From Roridomyces roridus (lineage: Eukaryota; Basidiomycota; Agaricomycetes; Agaricales; Mycenaceae), in contig JARKIF010000002.1 in NCBI GenBank assembly GCA_029378245.1, forward strand, positions 3,534,001-3,598,000: 64,000 bases of DNA. Direction: 5' to 3'. The translations under genes and the position numbers were made by a program. How positions within the stretch are numbered: the stretch's first letter is position 1; each line of letters begins with the position of its first letter. The notes beneath the pieces are model-generated. The model saw only the letters and a program-made list of their open reading frames with translations, ran no database searches and was not told the origin of the DNA. This document shows, piece after piece, positions 1 to 10,507 of this stretch.

Positions 1-149
1 ACCTTCCAGCCTATCGCGTAGCATCTGATGCGGTGGCCGCCTGGCTGTTGTCAGTGTTGATCAGCGCTGTTAACGACAGCGCTAATACCCGAACCCGTGA
101 GAGCCCGTGGCCCTCGTTGACCTCTCCGACGACAGTTGAGATAATATCC

Positions 150-1330
150 ACAGCGTTCACTTTCCACGTCCATGGACCTCCCCAACGACATTCTGGACCT
201 CTAATCGACACCCCCGACGAAATCGCAGCTTGGAAAGATCTCTCCGCCCATGCATAGCATTCCAAAACCCCGCACTCCATCTGGTTTGGGACTTGGGAGC
301 ATCAGCTCAGCCTCGAGCCCACTCTTCGCTGTTTCCCAGACGACCTGTGGGGCGAGGAGCTTGGTGTAAGTCTCGATGCAGCCATGATCATATACCTCAT
401 TATCGCAGCCATTTGCGCGCCCGCTGCTGAGGTCCTTGCCCTGGTTTACACCGAACTCGGCGGAAATCTCCCACGAGTTCTCGGAGCGCTGGCTCATGCC
501 GCCAAATTTCCGAGGAATACGTACGTTAACCTTGCATTCAAGACAGTCCGACCATCCTTTGTTTCATGCCCATCTTCTACATCCCGCACACGAGGGCAAT
601 TGGGCCAACGCTCGGAAAGTCCTCCGCCGAACTCTCCGACCTCTCCGCGCTGGGGAACAAACTCCCCGATCTGTCAAACGTCGAAAACATCACTGGGTGT
701 GCTTTACCTCACAAGTCTCGCCTCTTGCTTGCCTCGTTGCTCCTCTTTTTTGTCTCGGCTTGAATCGCTCATTTTATCCAACCTCGACGCCAATACATTT
801 CAACTGCCGGCGCTCACCACCCTCGTAATAAACGTGTTGTCGGCGGTCTATTTCACGCCGAGAAACCCGCGTTCCCCGCGCTAGAAAACTCTCCTTGTGG
901 TCCACGACCCCCTGAGCGGTGACACAGATCATCCGTGCGATGCGTTCGCAAAAACTAAACACTCTTCGACTCGTGTTGAGCAAGGCTCCCAACGAAGAGC
1001 TCTATCGCCGCACACGCCTTTCAGAGTCCTGACAATGCAAGACGCATACTCCGAACCCTCTCATTGTTCTTCTCCTTTTCCAACTTCCGCATCCTCCAAC
1101 TCCGCCGCTTCTGCGGATTTCACATCGACGACACCTATTCACGCCTTCGCACTTTCATGCCCAATTTCGAAGAGCACCATCACTACAGCTCGAAAAGTTA
1201 TATCTACACCGGTCGCATATCGCCGTCGGCCAGCGGGTCGTTGTGGCTTTCAAATTGCTGCGGATATTCCCTGTGCTGGAGGATGTGCAACGTCCCATGG
1301 TAATGCTAATGGTTGGCGCTAGGCCAGTGT
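150..1330 (+). pseudogene. Decayed F-box-like gene remnant
   Basis: No continuous reading frame survives, but pieces in shifting frames resemble the basidiomycete F-box layout. An MDLPNDIL-like box lies near 171. It is followed by fragments with the flavour of the usual cyclin-box-like N-terminus (AFQNPALHLVW, LFPDDLWGEELGV when read across frames) and then by leucine-rich stretches up to about 1300. Stops and frame changes occur every 100-200 bases, so this is a relic at best. It lies upstream of a real F-box cluster, which fits a local gene family, although its sequence type differs from the 3137 gene. It could also be chance low-complexity coding potential. Confidence 0.3.
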
Positions 1331-1689
1331 GAGGAGGTTGTGTTTTTTCTTTCCTTGAGAATCGGCGGTTGATTTGAAATCGTTGTCAGGGAGGGATTGC
1401 TATCTATGCCTGGGTTGAATGAATGATATTACAGCGCACGTTCAAGTATCGTTTTCTCCAAAAAAAGAAACCGCGTTGTCTGAACTGCGATTGTTCCCAA
1501 GGGAATCGGACCCCCGTGGACAACGAAGAATAGACGCGATTGTGTGGTGCCTTGGGGACTCTGCTTTCATTATCCTGCGCCCCGCTTCAGTTCAAACTTC
1601 TACTAAAGTATTGGATCCAAGTTCGCCAGTTTCGGTTCAACGGGAAACTGACGAAAATGAGACAGAGAAAATAACTTGACACCTCGTCG

Positions 1690-2790
1690 CCATCGGAACC
1701 CAGAGGAATTATCGAACCCCCAGCGTCTGTCGAGTTCTGTACAGTCGTTGTCCTCCTGGGCTCCACAGCCTCCACTCCGCCCTGGATATGGTGAGTACAC
1801 AAGGCCACGAGATTACCGAGGATCCCAGCCGAAGACCGGGGCATTGCAGTTTCCTGAGGCCTATATCTCTGTAACACTCAATAATCGAGCTTGCGGTGGG
1901 GGTACGTGATTGCTCTAAATTTGCTTGTGAATCTCTTCGGTTGACTTTATTATATTATATTGGATCGTTTCGTTGTCAGGCGTCTGTATTGGGCCTGGAC
2001 CAAGCGAGGCTCACTGCAGGGCCGGCTGTTTGCCTTGAGGCATTCTTCATATCGCTTTAGCGGGTCGTCTCCCAGTTCGTCTGGATTAAAAATGGAAGTA
2101 TGGCCCTCATTTCCCCAGAGGATTCGAACCCCCGTCGACTAGCTATTCGTCGTGAACGAAGAATGGAGGCGGTCTATGGCATACCTTTTGGGACCCTGCT
2201 TTCGCGACCGGTCTCCCGCGGCGCCGTTCAGTTCCACAATTGCAAAGCTATTCGAGTTCGCCGTTCTTCCTTATTTCAGTCCAACGAGCAACCGATCAAA
2301 ATAAATGTCGGTCTACTTTATTTGGACTGAAGGGATGAAGAAAATAGTGTTACGTATTCACCCCGCGCTATGAGAAACCGGTGGAATCGAACCCCGGTCA
2401 GTCGATTGCAGGGCAACGCTGTCAGGACAACAATCGTTGTCCTCCTGACGCGGTGAGCAAGTCCTACATGAGGCCGCGAGATTGCACATTGTGATCCACA
2501 CCGAAGAGGCTTTCCGGTTTTCCTGACGTTTATATTATTTCACTGGAGGTGCAACGCCCAGGGGGTGTCAATAATCGAGTTTTTTGAAAGGTGTGTGGGT
2601 ACGTGCTTGCTTTGAATTTGCTTGCGAATCTTCGGTTGACCCTATTATAATCGGATCGTTTCGTAACTTTCGTTGTCAGGCGTTTGGATTTTGGATTCCT
2701 AGCCCGGTCGCTCAAGGGGCTGTTTTTTATATGAAAAACCACTCTGTTTTCTTGTGAAGATGGCAAGGGAGTCGAACCCATTACATGGGT
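1690..2790 (-). repeat. tRNA-like (B-box) repeat units, two related copies about 690 bp apart
   Basis: Four sites carry the complement of a Pol III B box (GGTTCGANTCC on the minus strand): about 1697-1712 (degenerate), 2115-2130, 2382-2396 and 2768-2780. The blocks at about 1690-2000 and 2380-2710 are clearly related. Both have the B-box complement, then TCGTTGTCCTCCTG, then a GGCC..CGAGATT segment, then TTTGCTTG.GAATCT..TCGGTTGAC and GGATCGTTTCGT...GTTGTCAGGCGT. This is the pattern expected of tRNA-derived SINE-like repeats in minus orientation. No intact tRNA cloverleaf was found. Positions 1330-1690 hold nothing I recognise. Confidence 0.45.
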
Positions 2791-3136
2791 ATGTACGTGA
2801 GGAATGACCTCGCGAGTCCGGCGTGTCTTCGGGCTTCATCATTTTGGTTTCAGTCCAATGAGAGCTGGTCTAACTTTTGGACCGAATGGATAAAGAATCG
2901 GGCGCCCGTTGTCCGGTTGAGATCGAGTACAAGGCCACAAATTACAGTCCTTGCTCGAATAGCAAGGAATTTGACCTTTTGCATCGCAATTGTTGCTGTC
3001 ATTAGGATTAGGAAAGAGGCTAGAAGAAGGCCTCTCAGAGTTTCTGAACCCGCATTTGTTGAGAGGTTGGACTCGGAGATCAGAATGATCGGCATCTACA
3101 TGTCACTGTGACTTGCCTCGTAACACTCAAGTACTC

Positions 3137-4884
3137 ATGGCCTCGTCTGCCGAACACGCTACTCTCCGAGTCCCTTCAGGCCGTAGCTCTCCACGCTGGA
3201 CTTCCTCACTCTTGCCTAGCACCACTGACATGGCACAACTCACCGACATACTACGCTCCACGGTACTCCCAACCGCCGCGCAGTTGGACGCGTTCCGCCG
3301 CTTCATCTCCGAGGCTCCCGCAGACCTTGAAAGATACGACGCCGAGATAGAAAGCATCCAGTTGCTCCTGGAACGCTTTAAGTCAGAGCGCGAGCTGCTG
3401 AGCACGTACACCGATCGCTGTCGCAGCGTGCATTCGCCCATTCGGTGCATGCCCACGGAGCTGCTGATTGAAATCTTCGATATGTGCGCGCCTTCCTGCG
3501 CGGAATCGATCGGAAACGAAGACACGGCGGATATGGAGGTTGAGCGGCTTGCAAAGACTCATTTGCTCCAATTATCCTCTGTATGTATATCATCATTTCT
3601 TTTTCCATTCAAAGCCTGATGTTTGGAAGGTGTGTTATCGTTGGTATCAGACAGTCATGGGCTCGCCCAAGTTGTGGTCCACCATCGTGATAGACGCAGA
3701 ACTCTGGGATCCAACAGACATACGTACGGACCACCTGCTCCGTCGCCTGAAGCTGAGCCTCGAACGCGGAGCAAATTCGCCGCTCGTCATGCAGCTGGGG
3801 TTGCCTCGCGACGACCAGGACTTGGAGTCGTCTATTCTCGAGCTGGTGACCCCGCATGCCACTCGATGGAGAGATGTTCATCTCTGGATTAACCCGTCAT
3901 CCGTCAAATTACTTGCCAAGATGCGTGGCAACTTGCCACGCCTGGAGAGTCTCTCGCTCTCGGCGAGCACATCGGATCCATATCCGCCTGGGCCTGCCGT
4001 CTTTGATCTTGCTCCCCGACTTAGGAATCTCATATTAACTGGATGGCCTTCCAGGCCAGAAATCCCATGGGGCCAGCTGCTCGACGTCAGATTCCAGAAT
4101 GACGCAGCCAGTGTTACCTCCGGACTCGACATCTTATCCCTTCTTCAGCGAGGCGCGGAATACCAGATGGATTGGAACTGCACTACCGTTTCCCTGGGCA
4201 GTCTTGTTTGGAAGCCCATCGTTTCCCATCTCAGTATCTTCACGATCGAGTTCTCCGGCGTCATCGACAGTAGCATTCCCCAGGCCACTCTTCGCAACAT
4301 GCTGGAGTCGGTCACGATGCCGTCGTTGCGTGAGCTTTATATACGCCGGGACCCCGCAGGACCACCGTCTTTTTGGCCGCATTCCGCCTTTCTGTCGTTT
4401 ACAAAACGGTCACTGTTGGGTATGTGCTTGACCGACTTGCAAATCCAAGCAGCGATTCAAGACCGGGAGCTCATTCAATGTCTCGAGCTCCTGCCCTTGC
4501 TTCGGCGGCTATGGTTGCGAGACTGCGAAGACCACAACAGGCACGCAGTAATGACCGATTTTCTTTTCGACCGACTTGCCTGCACACAAGGCGAGCCGGA
4601 TATTGTCCCTCGCCTCGAGTACTGCTATTTCCGACCGATTCTCCGGTGCAGTGACGAATCCTTGGGTCGATTCATTGGCTTCCGTGTCGCTAGCGGCCAG
4701 GTGAAGACGCTGAACATCCAATTTCATCTTCCGCTCACCCGCGAGCGGGCGTTCTCTCCCGAGTTTCTTGTTCAGATGGAGAAGTGGCAGGAACGCAAGG
4801 AGTTCCGTTTTAGCATTCATGACATTGCCGTACGTTACTTCAGTGCACTGTGCTTTGCTTTGTAACTAATAGTTCCTGTAGTGA
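3137..4884 (+). CDS. F-box-like protein, intact tandem copy 1
   Basis: Exons 3137-3580, 3630-4829 and 4882-4884 give about 548 aa. Introns are 49 and 52 nt with GT...AG ends and CTGAT/CTAAT branch-like sites. The last exon is only a TGA stop. Residues 35-85 form a coiled N-terminal segment (ILRSTVLPT..., LLERFKSERELL). The F-box-like core follows (PIRCMPTELLIEIFDMCAPS), with the family's VCYRWYQTVMGSPKLWSTI block across intron 1 and then a leucine-rich C-terminal region. F-box proteins are substrate adaptors of SCF ubiquitin ligases; the substrate is unknown. I chose ATG 3137 because the upstream in-frame start is only a TTG. A second copy starts at 6057 and a 3' remnant lies at about 4985. 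Confidence 0.8.
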
Positions 4885-4984
4885 CGAAGACCAGTGAGAC
4901 AGAGAGAAAAGGATCCTTGGATCAGCCTTGCGCCCCACCCGGCTGGGATACCGTAGGATAGAACTGGGAAGCCTATGAGAGTCT

Positions 4985-5304
4985 CTGAAGTTGTTGTGGA
5001 AGTTCGATTTCGAGGCGCATTTACAGCTCTTTGCGGAACATAAGGCGCGGCTCGATTTTTGTCAAAAATGTTGAGATTTTGATCACTTTCACTAATTACG
5101 CTGTCGTGAGCTCAGTTCTTGTCCGATTGTCTTCGGACATGAACCATTCGATTCCCACGGTTGTTTTACAGTGCTCGTTCTCTCCCGAGCTTCTAGCTCA
5201 GATGGAGCAGTTGAAAACAGGCAAGGAATTCCTTTTTAGCATCGAGGACATTGCGGTAAGTACTTCTTTATCTTGTGTGTTTTGGAACTAATACTTCGTG
5301 TAGT
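4985..5304 (+). pseudogene. 3' fragment of an F-box paralogue
   Basis: The end of this stretch repeats the 3' end of the 3137 gene: a CSFSPELLAQMEQL...FLFSIEDIA block, then GTAAGT, a GGAACTAATA branch region, GTGTAG and an immediate stop codon. The upstream part (about 4985-5160) is only weakly alignable. No N-terminal half is present between 4885 and 5030, so this is a truncated tandem copy. Its intron 2 is useful as the empty-site comparison for the MITE inserted at 25574. Confidence 0.6.
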
Positions 5305-5362
5305 AGCCGGGAAACTAGGAGAGAGTCCCAGAAAGAATGACATCGAGTAGATACCGATAGAC

Positions 5363-5883
5363 TAGGGCTCCGACCCGACCGTCAAAATGACGGGTCAACG
5401 AGCCGTCACGACGGGTGCCGGCCCGGCCGTACAGCCCTCTGAAGCGCCAATTTTGACGGCCGGGTCCGGGTCCGGTTCCTTGGCTGACGGGGTACCCGTT
5501 CCCGGCCGTCGACGGGTCATGACGGGTCGCGACGGGTCCTTGGCTAATTACGCATGCCGAGCTGCCATCATCACTGGATGCTCCACGGTAGTGCACCTGG
5601 GTCATCGATGGCCCACTGCTGCGCTTCCGAACGCTTCCCGAGTACCAATCCGTGATATTGACTGCCGGCATCACGCTGACATCAATCTGATGGTTAATTT
5701 AGCAGGAGACATGGGCTGTCACCGCTCTGACCCGTCATGACGGCCGTGACGGGTCTGACGGGTACCACCCGGCCGTTTTGAGGCCTCGCAACATGGTCTG
5801 ACGGCCGGGTGAGGCCCGTCCGACCTCCCATGACGGCCGTCAGAGCGACAGCCATTGCCGTCAACGGCCGGGTCGGAGCCCTA
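5363..5883. mobile_element. hAT-type MITE with perfect 15-bp TIRs and 8-bp TSD
   Basis: The element begins TAGGGCTCCGACCCG (5363-5377) and ends with the exact inverse (5869-5883). It is flanked by the 8-bp direct repeat CGATAGAC at 5355-5362 and 5884-5891. An 8-bp TSD is characteristic of hAT-superfamily insertion. The 521-bp interior is very GC-rich and consists largely of scattered GACGGGTC, ACGGCCGGG and complementary motifs, which could be subterminal transposase-binding repeats. There is no credible ORF, so it would need a transposase in trans. Confidence 0.85.
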
Positions 5884-7090
5884 CGATAGACTGCATGTAG
5901 TGCGCACATAAGGCACTATTTGTCTCGTCATGGAGCATGTGCATTATTGGGCCACTGGCCAATTAAGTATTGAACGAATTTTGTGATTGCGAGGCGCTAG
6001 AGCCTAATTCGGAGAGAGATCAGAATGATCGCGCATGTCACTTGCCTCTTGCACTCATGTCCTCATCTGCCGAACACGCTACTCTCCCTTCAGGCCATAC
6101 CTCCTCCCACTGTACCTCCGCAACTGACGCCGCCCGACTCACGGATATACTACGTTCCACGGTGCTCCCAACCACCGAAGACACATATTTGTTCCGCCGC
6201 GTCAGCTCCGAGGCTCCTGCAGACCTTGCGGGATACGACGCCGAAATAGAGAGGCTTCAGTCCCTTCTGGGATGCCTCCAGTCAGAGCGCGAGCTGTTGA
6301 GCACGTACACCGAGCGATGTCGGAGCGCACTTTCGCCCATTCGACGTCTGCTCACGGAGCTGCTCACCGAGATCTTTGATTGGTGCGCGCCCTCCTGTGC
6401 GGAATCGATTGAAAACGAAGACACGGCGGATATGGAGCTCGAGCGCCTCGCAAAGACTCATTTGCTTCAATTTTCCGCTGTATGTCTCATCGTTTTCTTT
6501 CTCTTGGCCGAGAGATTGATATCTGAAAGGTATGCTATCGGTGGCACGAAATAGCCATGGGCTCGCCCAAGTTATGGTCCACCATCGTGACAGACGCGGA
6601 CCTCTGGAATGACACAGATATCCGTACGGAGCACCTGCTCCGTCGCCTGGAGCTGAGCCTCGAACGCGGCGCAAATTCACCGCTCGTCATGGAGTTGGGG
6701 TTACCTCACGAGGACGACGAGTTGCAGTCGTCGATTCTCAAGCTGGTGACCCCGCATGCCACTCGATGGAAGGATATTTATCTCTGGATTGACCCCTCAT
6801 CCGTCGAATTGCTTGCCCATATGCGAGGCAACTTACCACGCCTCGAGAGTCTCTCGCTCTCCGCGAGTACTGTGGACCCGTATCCACCTGGACCTGCCGT
6901 CTTCGATCTGGCTCCCCGACTTACAAGACTCACATTGACCGGATGGCCTTTGAGGCTTCCGGAAATCCCGTGGGGACAGCTACTCGACGTGAAATTCATG
7001 AACAACGAAGCTAGGGACATCACCTGCGGACTCGACATCTTATCCCTTCTCCAGAAGGGTGCAGAGTACCGGATGGATATCGACTGCGTT

Positions 7091-7565
7091 TGTCACGCGC
7101 TGACCTATTTGCGCACGTGACAACGCCAAATAAACCTGATATACATTGGCGCCGTACAGCGTTAAAGTCATGGGAACCCCGTCTCGATCGGATTGAGGAA
7201 GAAGCCGAAGAAGACATTATTTAAAGATGTGGGACAGTTTCATATTTATGAACGACAGCGTGGATGAGGGAAGGAGTTTTCCATCAGTGAACTGTCAGAT
7301 CATGACAGGCTTCTATGAAGAACACGGTGTAGACATGACAATAGGAGACGACAAAGGTGCAGGACAATAGTGCATCTTGGACACCAGGACAATTAGTGTA
7401 GCATCGTAGATCTATCCCTCATAGTATAAAAGCAGTAGCTAGTCGTCGTATTCTGTACCCTCTCCTAGACTTTTATTCAGTTCATTTTACGAGCTTTAGT
7501 AGCGCACTACCCAATCCGCAGCATCTTACCGCTGTTGGACGCGTGAAACAAGTCTTGTCGTGACA
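7091..7565 (+). repeat. 5' LTR of element A
   Basis: 475 bp, TG...CA ends, equal in length to the 3' LTR and differing once (GCACGTGAC here, GCACATGAC there). The first 134 bp correspond to the 3' end of the pol ORF as seen in the 3' LTR copy. Confidence 0.95.
7425..7432 (+). promoter_or_regulatory. TATA box in LTR of element A
   Basis: TATAAAAG lies 41 bp upstream of the TAGACTTTTATT block proposed as the 5' end of the transcript. This is a plausible spacing for fungal Pol II initiation. Confidence 0.6.
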
Positions 7566-7566
7566 T

Positions 7567-7578
7567 AATAAAAGTCTA
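7567..7578 (+). other. Candidate self-primed primer-binding site of element A
   Basis: No TGG-starting tRNA-complementary site follows the LTR. Instead AATAAAAGTCTA, starting 2 bp after the LTR, is a perfect 12-nt reverse complement of TAGACTTTTATT at 7466-7477 in the same LTR, downstream of the TATA box. This is the arrangement known from Tf1 of fission yeast, where the 5' end of the mRNA folds back to prime reverse transcription. Confidence 0.6.
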
Positions 7579-8066
7579 CCCTCATACCGCTCTTACCTCC
7601 CCCCGACATATCCTTTCCATACGCCTCGGCGTCCCTCCCCCACTACTTGGTCTCTCGTAATTGAAGATCCACTCATACCTCAAGCGTCACGTCGTTAAAT
7701 TGCGACGTTAAATAAGCGCTGATCTCTGGTCGAACTATTTTGATAGACAGTCGCTGTGCAACGGGAAACGTTGAGTCCGTCCCCGCACAATAGCAGACGT
7801 TGGCGTTCGGGTGGCAATCTTCGGAGAGTACCCTCGCGCAGATACCGGGAGAGTCGTAGAAGGCCCGGGTCTGTTCTATCGGCAAGTGTTGCGACCGAGA
7901 AATTCACCACCGGCTTCGTGCCGCTCCTACCCAAGCTGCGACGGCGTTTCGCGCACCATCATACTCCTCTTCCGGCACCTCTAGCCATGAAGCCCGTTCC
8001 GTAGCGGACCAACTCTTGGCCGCTTCCGCCACTACCCACCACACCTTTCATACCGCCGCCCCTGCC

Positions 8067-9170
8067 ATGTCCCACCACGGTAGCCCCATCCACTATGACC
8101 AGCCTCAGGCGGTCTACCCTCCCCAAATTTACCCATCCCGCCCTCCTACCCGCTCTCCCCCTCGCCCTCTTCCTACCCGACCCGATTCCATCCCCGCCCA
8201 GCATGGCCTGACTGAGTTACTTCAGGCCCTCCCCCCACGCCCGGCACCAGCAAGGATGACGCTGGCCCGGCTTCCCCCGCCGTTTGACGGCAATGACAAA
8301 TCTAAGTGGGAAACTTGGATCGACAGTGTCACGACCTACCTCGTGGCATACGAACACGATTTTAATACGGATCATAGACGTATTTTCTTCATGCTCTCGT
8401 TGCTGGGCGACGAGAAGAGTTCTCCGTGTCCAGCCGCCAACTGGTCACGGAACTGGAAGGCGAAGCACCTTCGCCTTGATCAGCCCCGTCCCTCCTTCGA
8501 GGAGTTTATGACGGAGCTGGAGTCAACATTCGCGGACCAGAACGTCAAGGAGACGGCGCTGTTGCGCCTGATGAACACTCGGCAGGGCAGTTCAACCCTG
8601 GCCGATTTCCTCCAGTCGTTCGAGCTGAACGCGGAGCAGGCGGGCTACGCGCCCGGAAATGTGCTGCACGATACGTTTTTGTGCCAAGCACTGGAAATCC
8701 TGGTCTCGGACCAGGTACGCAAACAGCTGTACGCTGGTGGCGTTGCGATCCCGGGGACGTACTCGGGATTGAAAAGCCGGTTGATGACCATCAACGGCAT
8801 CATTGAGCGCGGGAAGCTCATCAACTCTCGCTGGGGAGCGGGAGGTGGGATGTTTTGGACGCCGGCACAGCAGCAGCCGCCGCCCAAATTCCCCAAGGCC
8901 ACGGCACTGGTGCCGCCGCCAAGGCCCCAGGGGACAGCCCCCCATCTGGCGACTCGGGTCACTCCCGGAAACCCGGCGCCGATGGACGTCGACCGAACGC
9001 GGCAGGCCGCATTCAAGTGTTACAACTGTGGCAAGGAGGGCCACATGAAGCGGGAGTGCCCAGAGCCTCCCAAGAAGAAGTTTAATATCCGGTCGATCAA
9101 GACCGAGGACTACACGCAGGAGGACCTGCAGGCTCTCGCGACCATACTCCGCGAGAAGGGTTTTTGTTAG
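8067..9170 (+). CDS. Gag of element A
   Basis: A retrotransposon capsid/nucleocapsid protein of about 367 aa from the first ATG at 8067 (the frame is open upstream from a TTG at 8016). The N-terminal part is Pro-rich. The central part has the Gag core pattern (LPPPFDGNDKSKWETWI, FEEFMTELESTFADQN, LLRLMNTRQGSSTLADF). Near the C-terminus there is a CCHC zinc knuckle CYNCGKEGHMKREC. A short upstream ATG at 7986 ends after five codons. Pol follows in the -1 frame, overlapping the stop region. Positions 7579-8066 are leader sequence with no gene. Confidence 0.9.
   Translation: MSHHGSPIHYDQPQAVYPPQIYPSRPPTRSPPRPLPTRPDSIPAQHGLTELLQALPPRPAPARMTLARLPPPFDGNDKSKWETWIDSVTTYLVAYEHDFNTDHRRIFFMLSLLGDEKSSPCPAANWSRNWKAKHLRLDQPRPSFEEFMTELESTFADQNVKETALLRLMNTRQGSSTLADFLQSFELNAEQAGYAPGNVLHDTFLCQALEILVSDQVRKQLYAGGVAIPGTYSGLKSRLMTINGIIERGKLINSRWGAGGGMFWTPAQQQPPPKFPKATALVPPPRPQGTAPHLATRVTPGNPAPMDVDRTRQAAFKCYNCGKEGHMKRECPEPPKKKFNIRSIKTEDYTQEDLQALATILREKGFC
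9158..9164 (+). promoter_or_regulatory. Candidate -1 ribosomal frameshift heptamer, gag-pol junction of element A
   Basis: In the gag frame the last codons are AAG GGT TTT TGT TAG. GGGTTTT (9158-9164) fits the X_XXY_YYZ slippery rule, and the protease-RT ORF is open in exactly the -1 frame from 9165. No experimental support; reinitiation is an alternative. Confidence 0.5.
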
Positions 9171-10507
9171 GGCGCCCGGTCAAGGCCGAACCGGTGTGCC
9201 CTCCCGTATCTATTATCCATGGACAGTATACACCGCTAGAGGCGGTTATGGACAGCACGAACGATGTGCAGAATAGCATACCTGTAAATTATATAGAAAA
9301 AACTAGCCTACAACGTAGTATACAAGAATTTCTTGTAGGCGAAGTAGAAAAGCCCCAAAAAATATGTATCTTGGAGAATCAGAACCGGAAACGTAATTTA
9401 AAGAATCGTCGCATGGATGAGGAGAACAAGCGCTGGAGCGCTTTTAAAAAGGCCCCTGGAACCCAAACCAGTGATAAAAATAGTGAGAAGAAACAGGGCG
9501 GCGATGCCGCGGAGGCTCAATCCTTGAAAGAGGAGGTAGCGCCTAAGCATACACGGGTGCCGTTCGGTCTCAGGAAGAAAGAGGCCACACAATGGCTAGC
9601 ACGCCGTGCTATGGGAGAGACGGAACAACACTTAGCTCAGGAGCTGCGTGAGTTCCAACGGCAACGTGTCCACCATGAGATGTTGGTGGCAGTCCAGCTG
9701 GAAACACTGGACACGGGGAAAACACGTTCCATTCGTGCGTTGCTGGACAACGGGTGTACCACCACGTGCATGGACAGGGACTATGCCAAGGCCGAAGGCT
9801 TCGAGCTTAAAAAACTCGACATGCCGATTGTGGCCAGGAATGCCGACGGGACCGAGAACACGAAAGGCAAGATCACTCATTACGTGGAGATGATCCTGTC
9901 TATCGGCCCGCATGTCAAAAGACAAAAATTCCTGATCACAGGCTTAGGCAAAGCACGTGTATTTATTGGGTACGATTGGTTGTTTAAACACAACCCGGAG
10001 ATCAACTGGCGGGACCAGACCATGAAGTTCAGCCGATGTCCGGCTGAGTGTGGCATGACCGGATTGGAAGCCGGAAAAGGTGTCACACGGGAGGAAGCGG
10101 TGGAAGAAGGCGAATCGATCCTGTTGGTCGACTTTGCGCCTGTTGTGGAGCTGCGGAGCAAGGCAACGCAGGCACAGCAGATGGCCGAACAGGCTTCGGC
10201 AGGAAAAGAAAAATTGACGGAAGACAAAATCCCGGAGCAATACCGGGAGTACGTCAAGGTTTTCGCAAAAGAGTCCTTTGACTCATTGCCGGAAAAGCGG
10301 CCTTGGGATCATGTGATCGAATTAAAGCCCGGATCAAAGGCTGTCGATTGCAAGATCTATCCACTCTCGTTAGGCGAACAAGAAAAGCTAAACGAGTTTC
10401 TTGAAGAGAATCTCAAGAGTGGACGGATCAGACCATCCAAGTCACCGATGGCTTCGGCGTTCTTTTTTATTAAAAAGAAGGACGGGTCCCTTCGACCGGT
10501 GAGATGA
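9165..10507 (+). pseudogene. Element A pol, protease and N-terminal RT part
   Basis: An open frame, -1 relative to gag, encoding a linker, an aspartic protease-like domain (ALLDNGCTTTCMDRDYA, with DNG in place of D[ST]G, and VFIGYDWLFKHNPEINW) and the start of Gypsy RT (YPLSLGEQEKLNEFLEENL, PMASAFFFIKKKDGSLRPV). The frame ends in TGA at 10505-10507, where the conserved QDYRxLN motif of RT should follow. That motif is missing and the next frame begins in an ATGA overlap. The loss looks like a deletion of about 20 nt, which would destroy an essential part of the RT. Confidence 0.85.
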
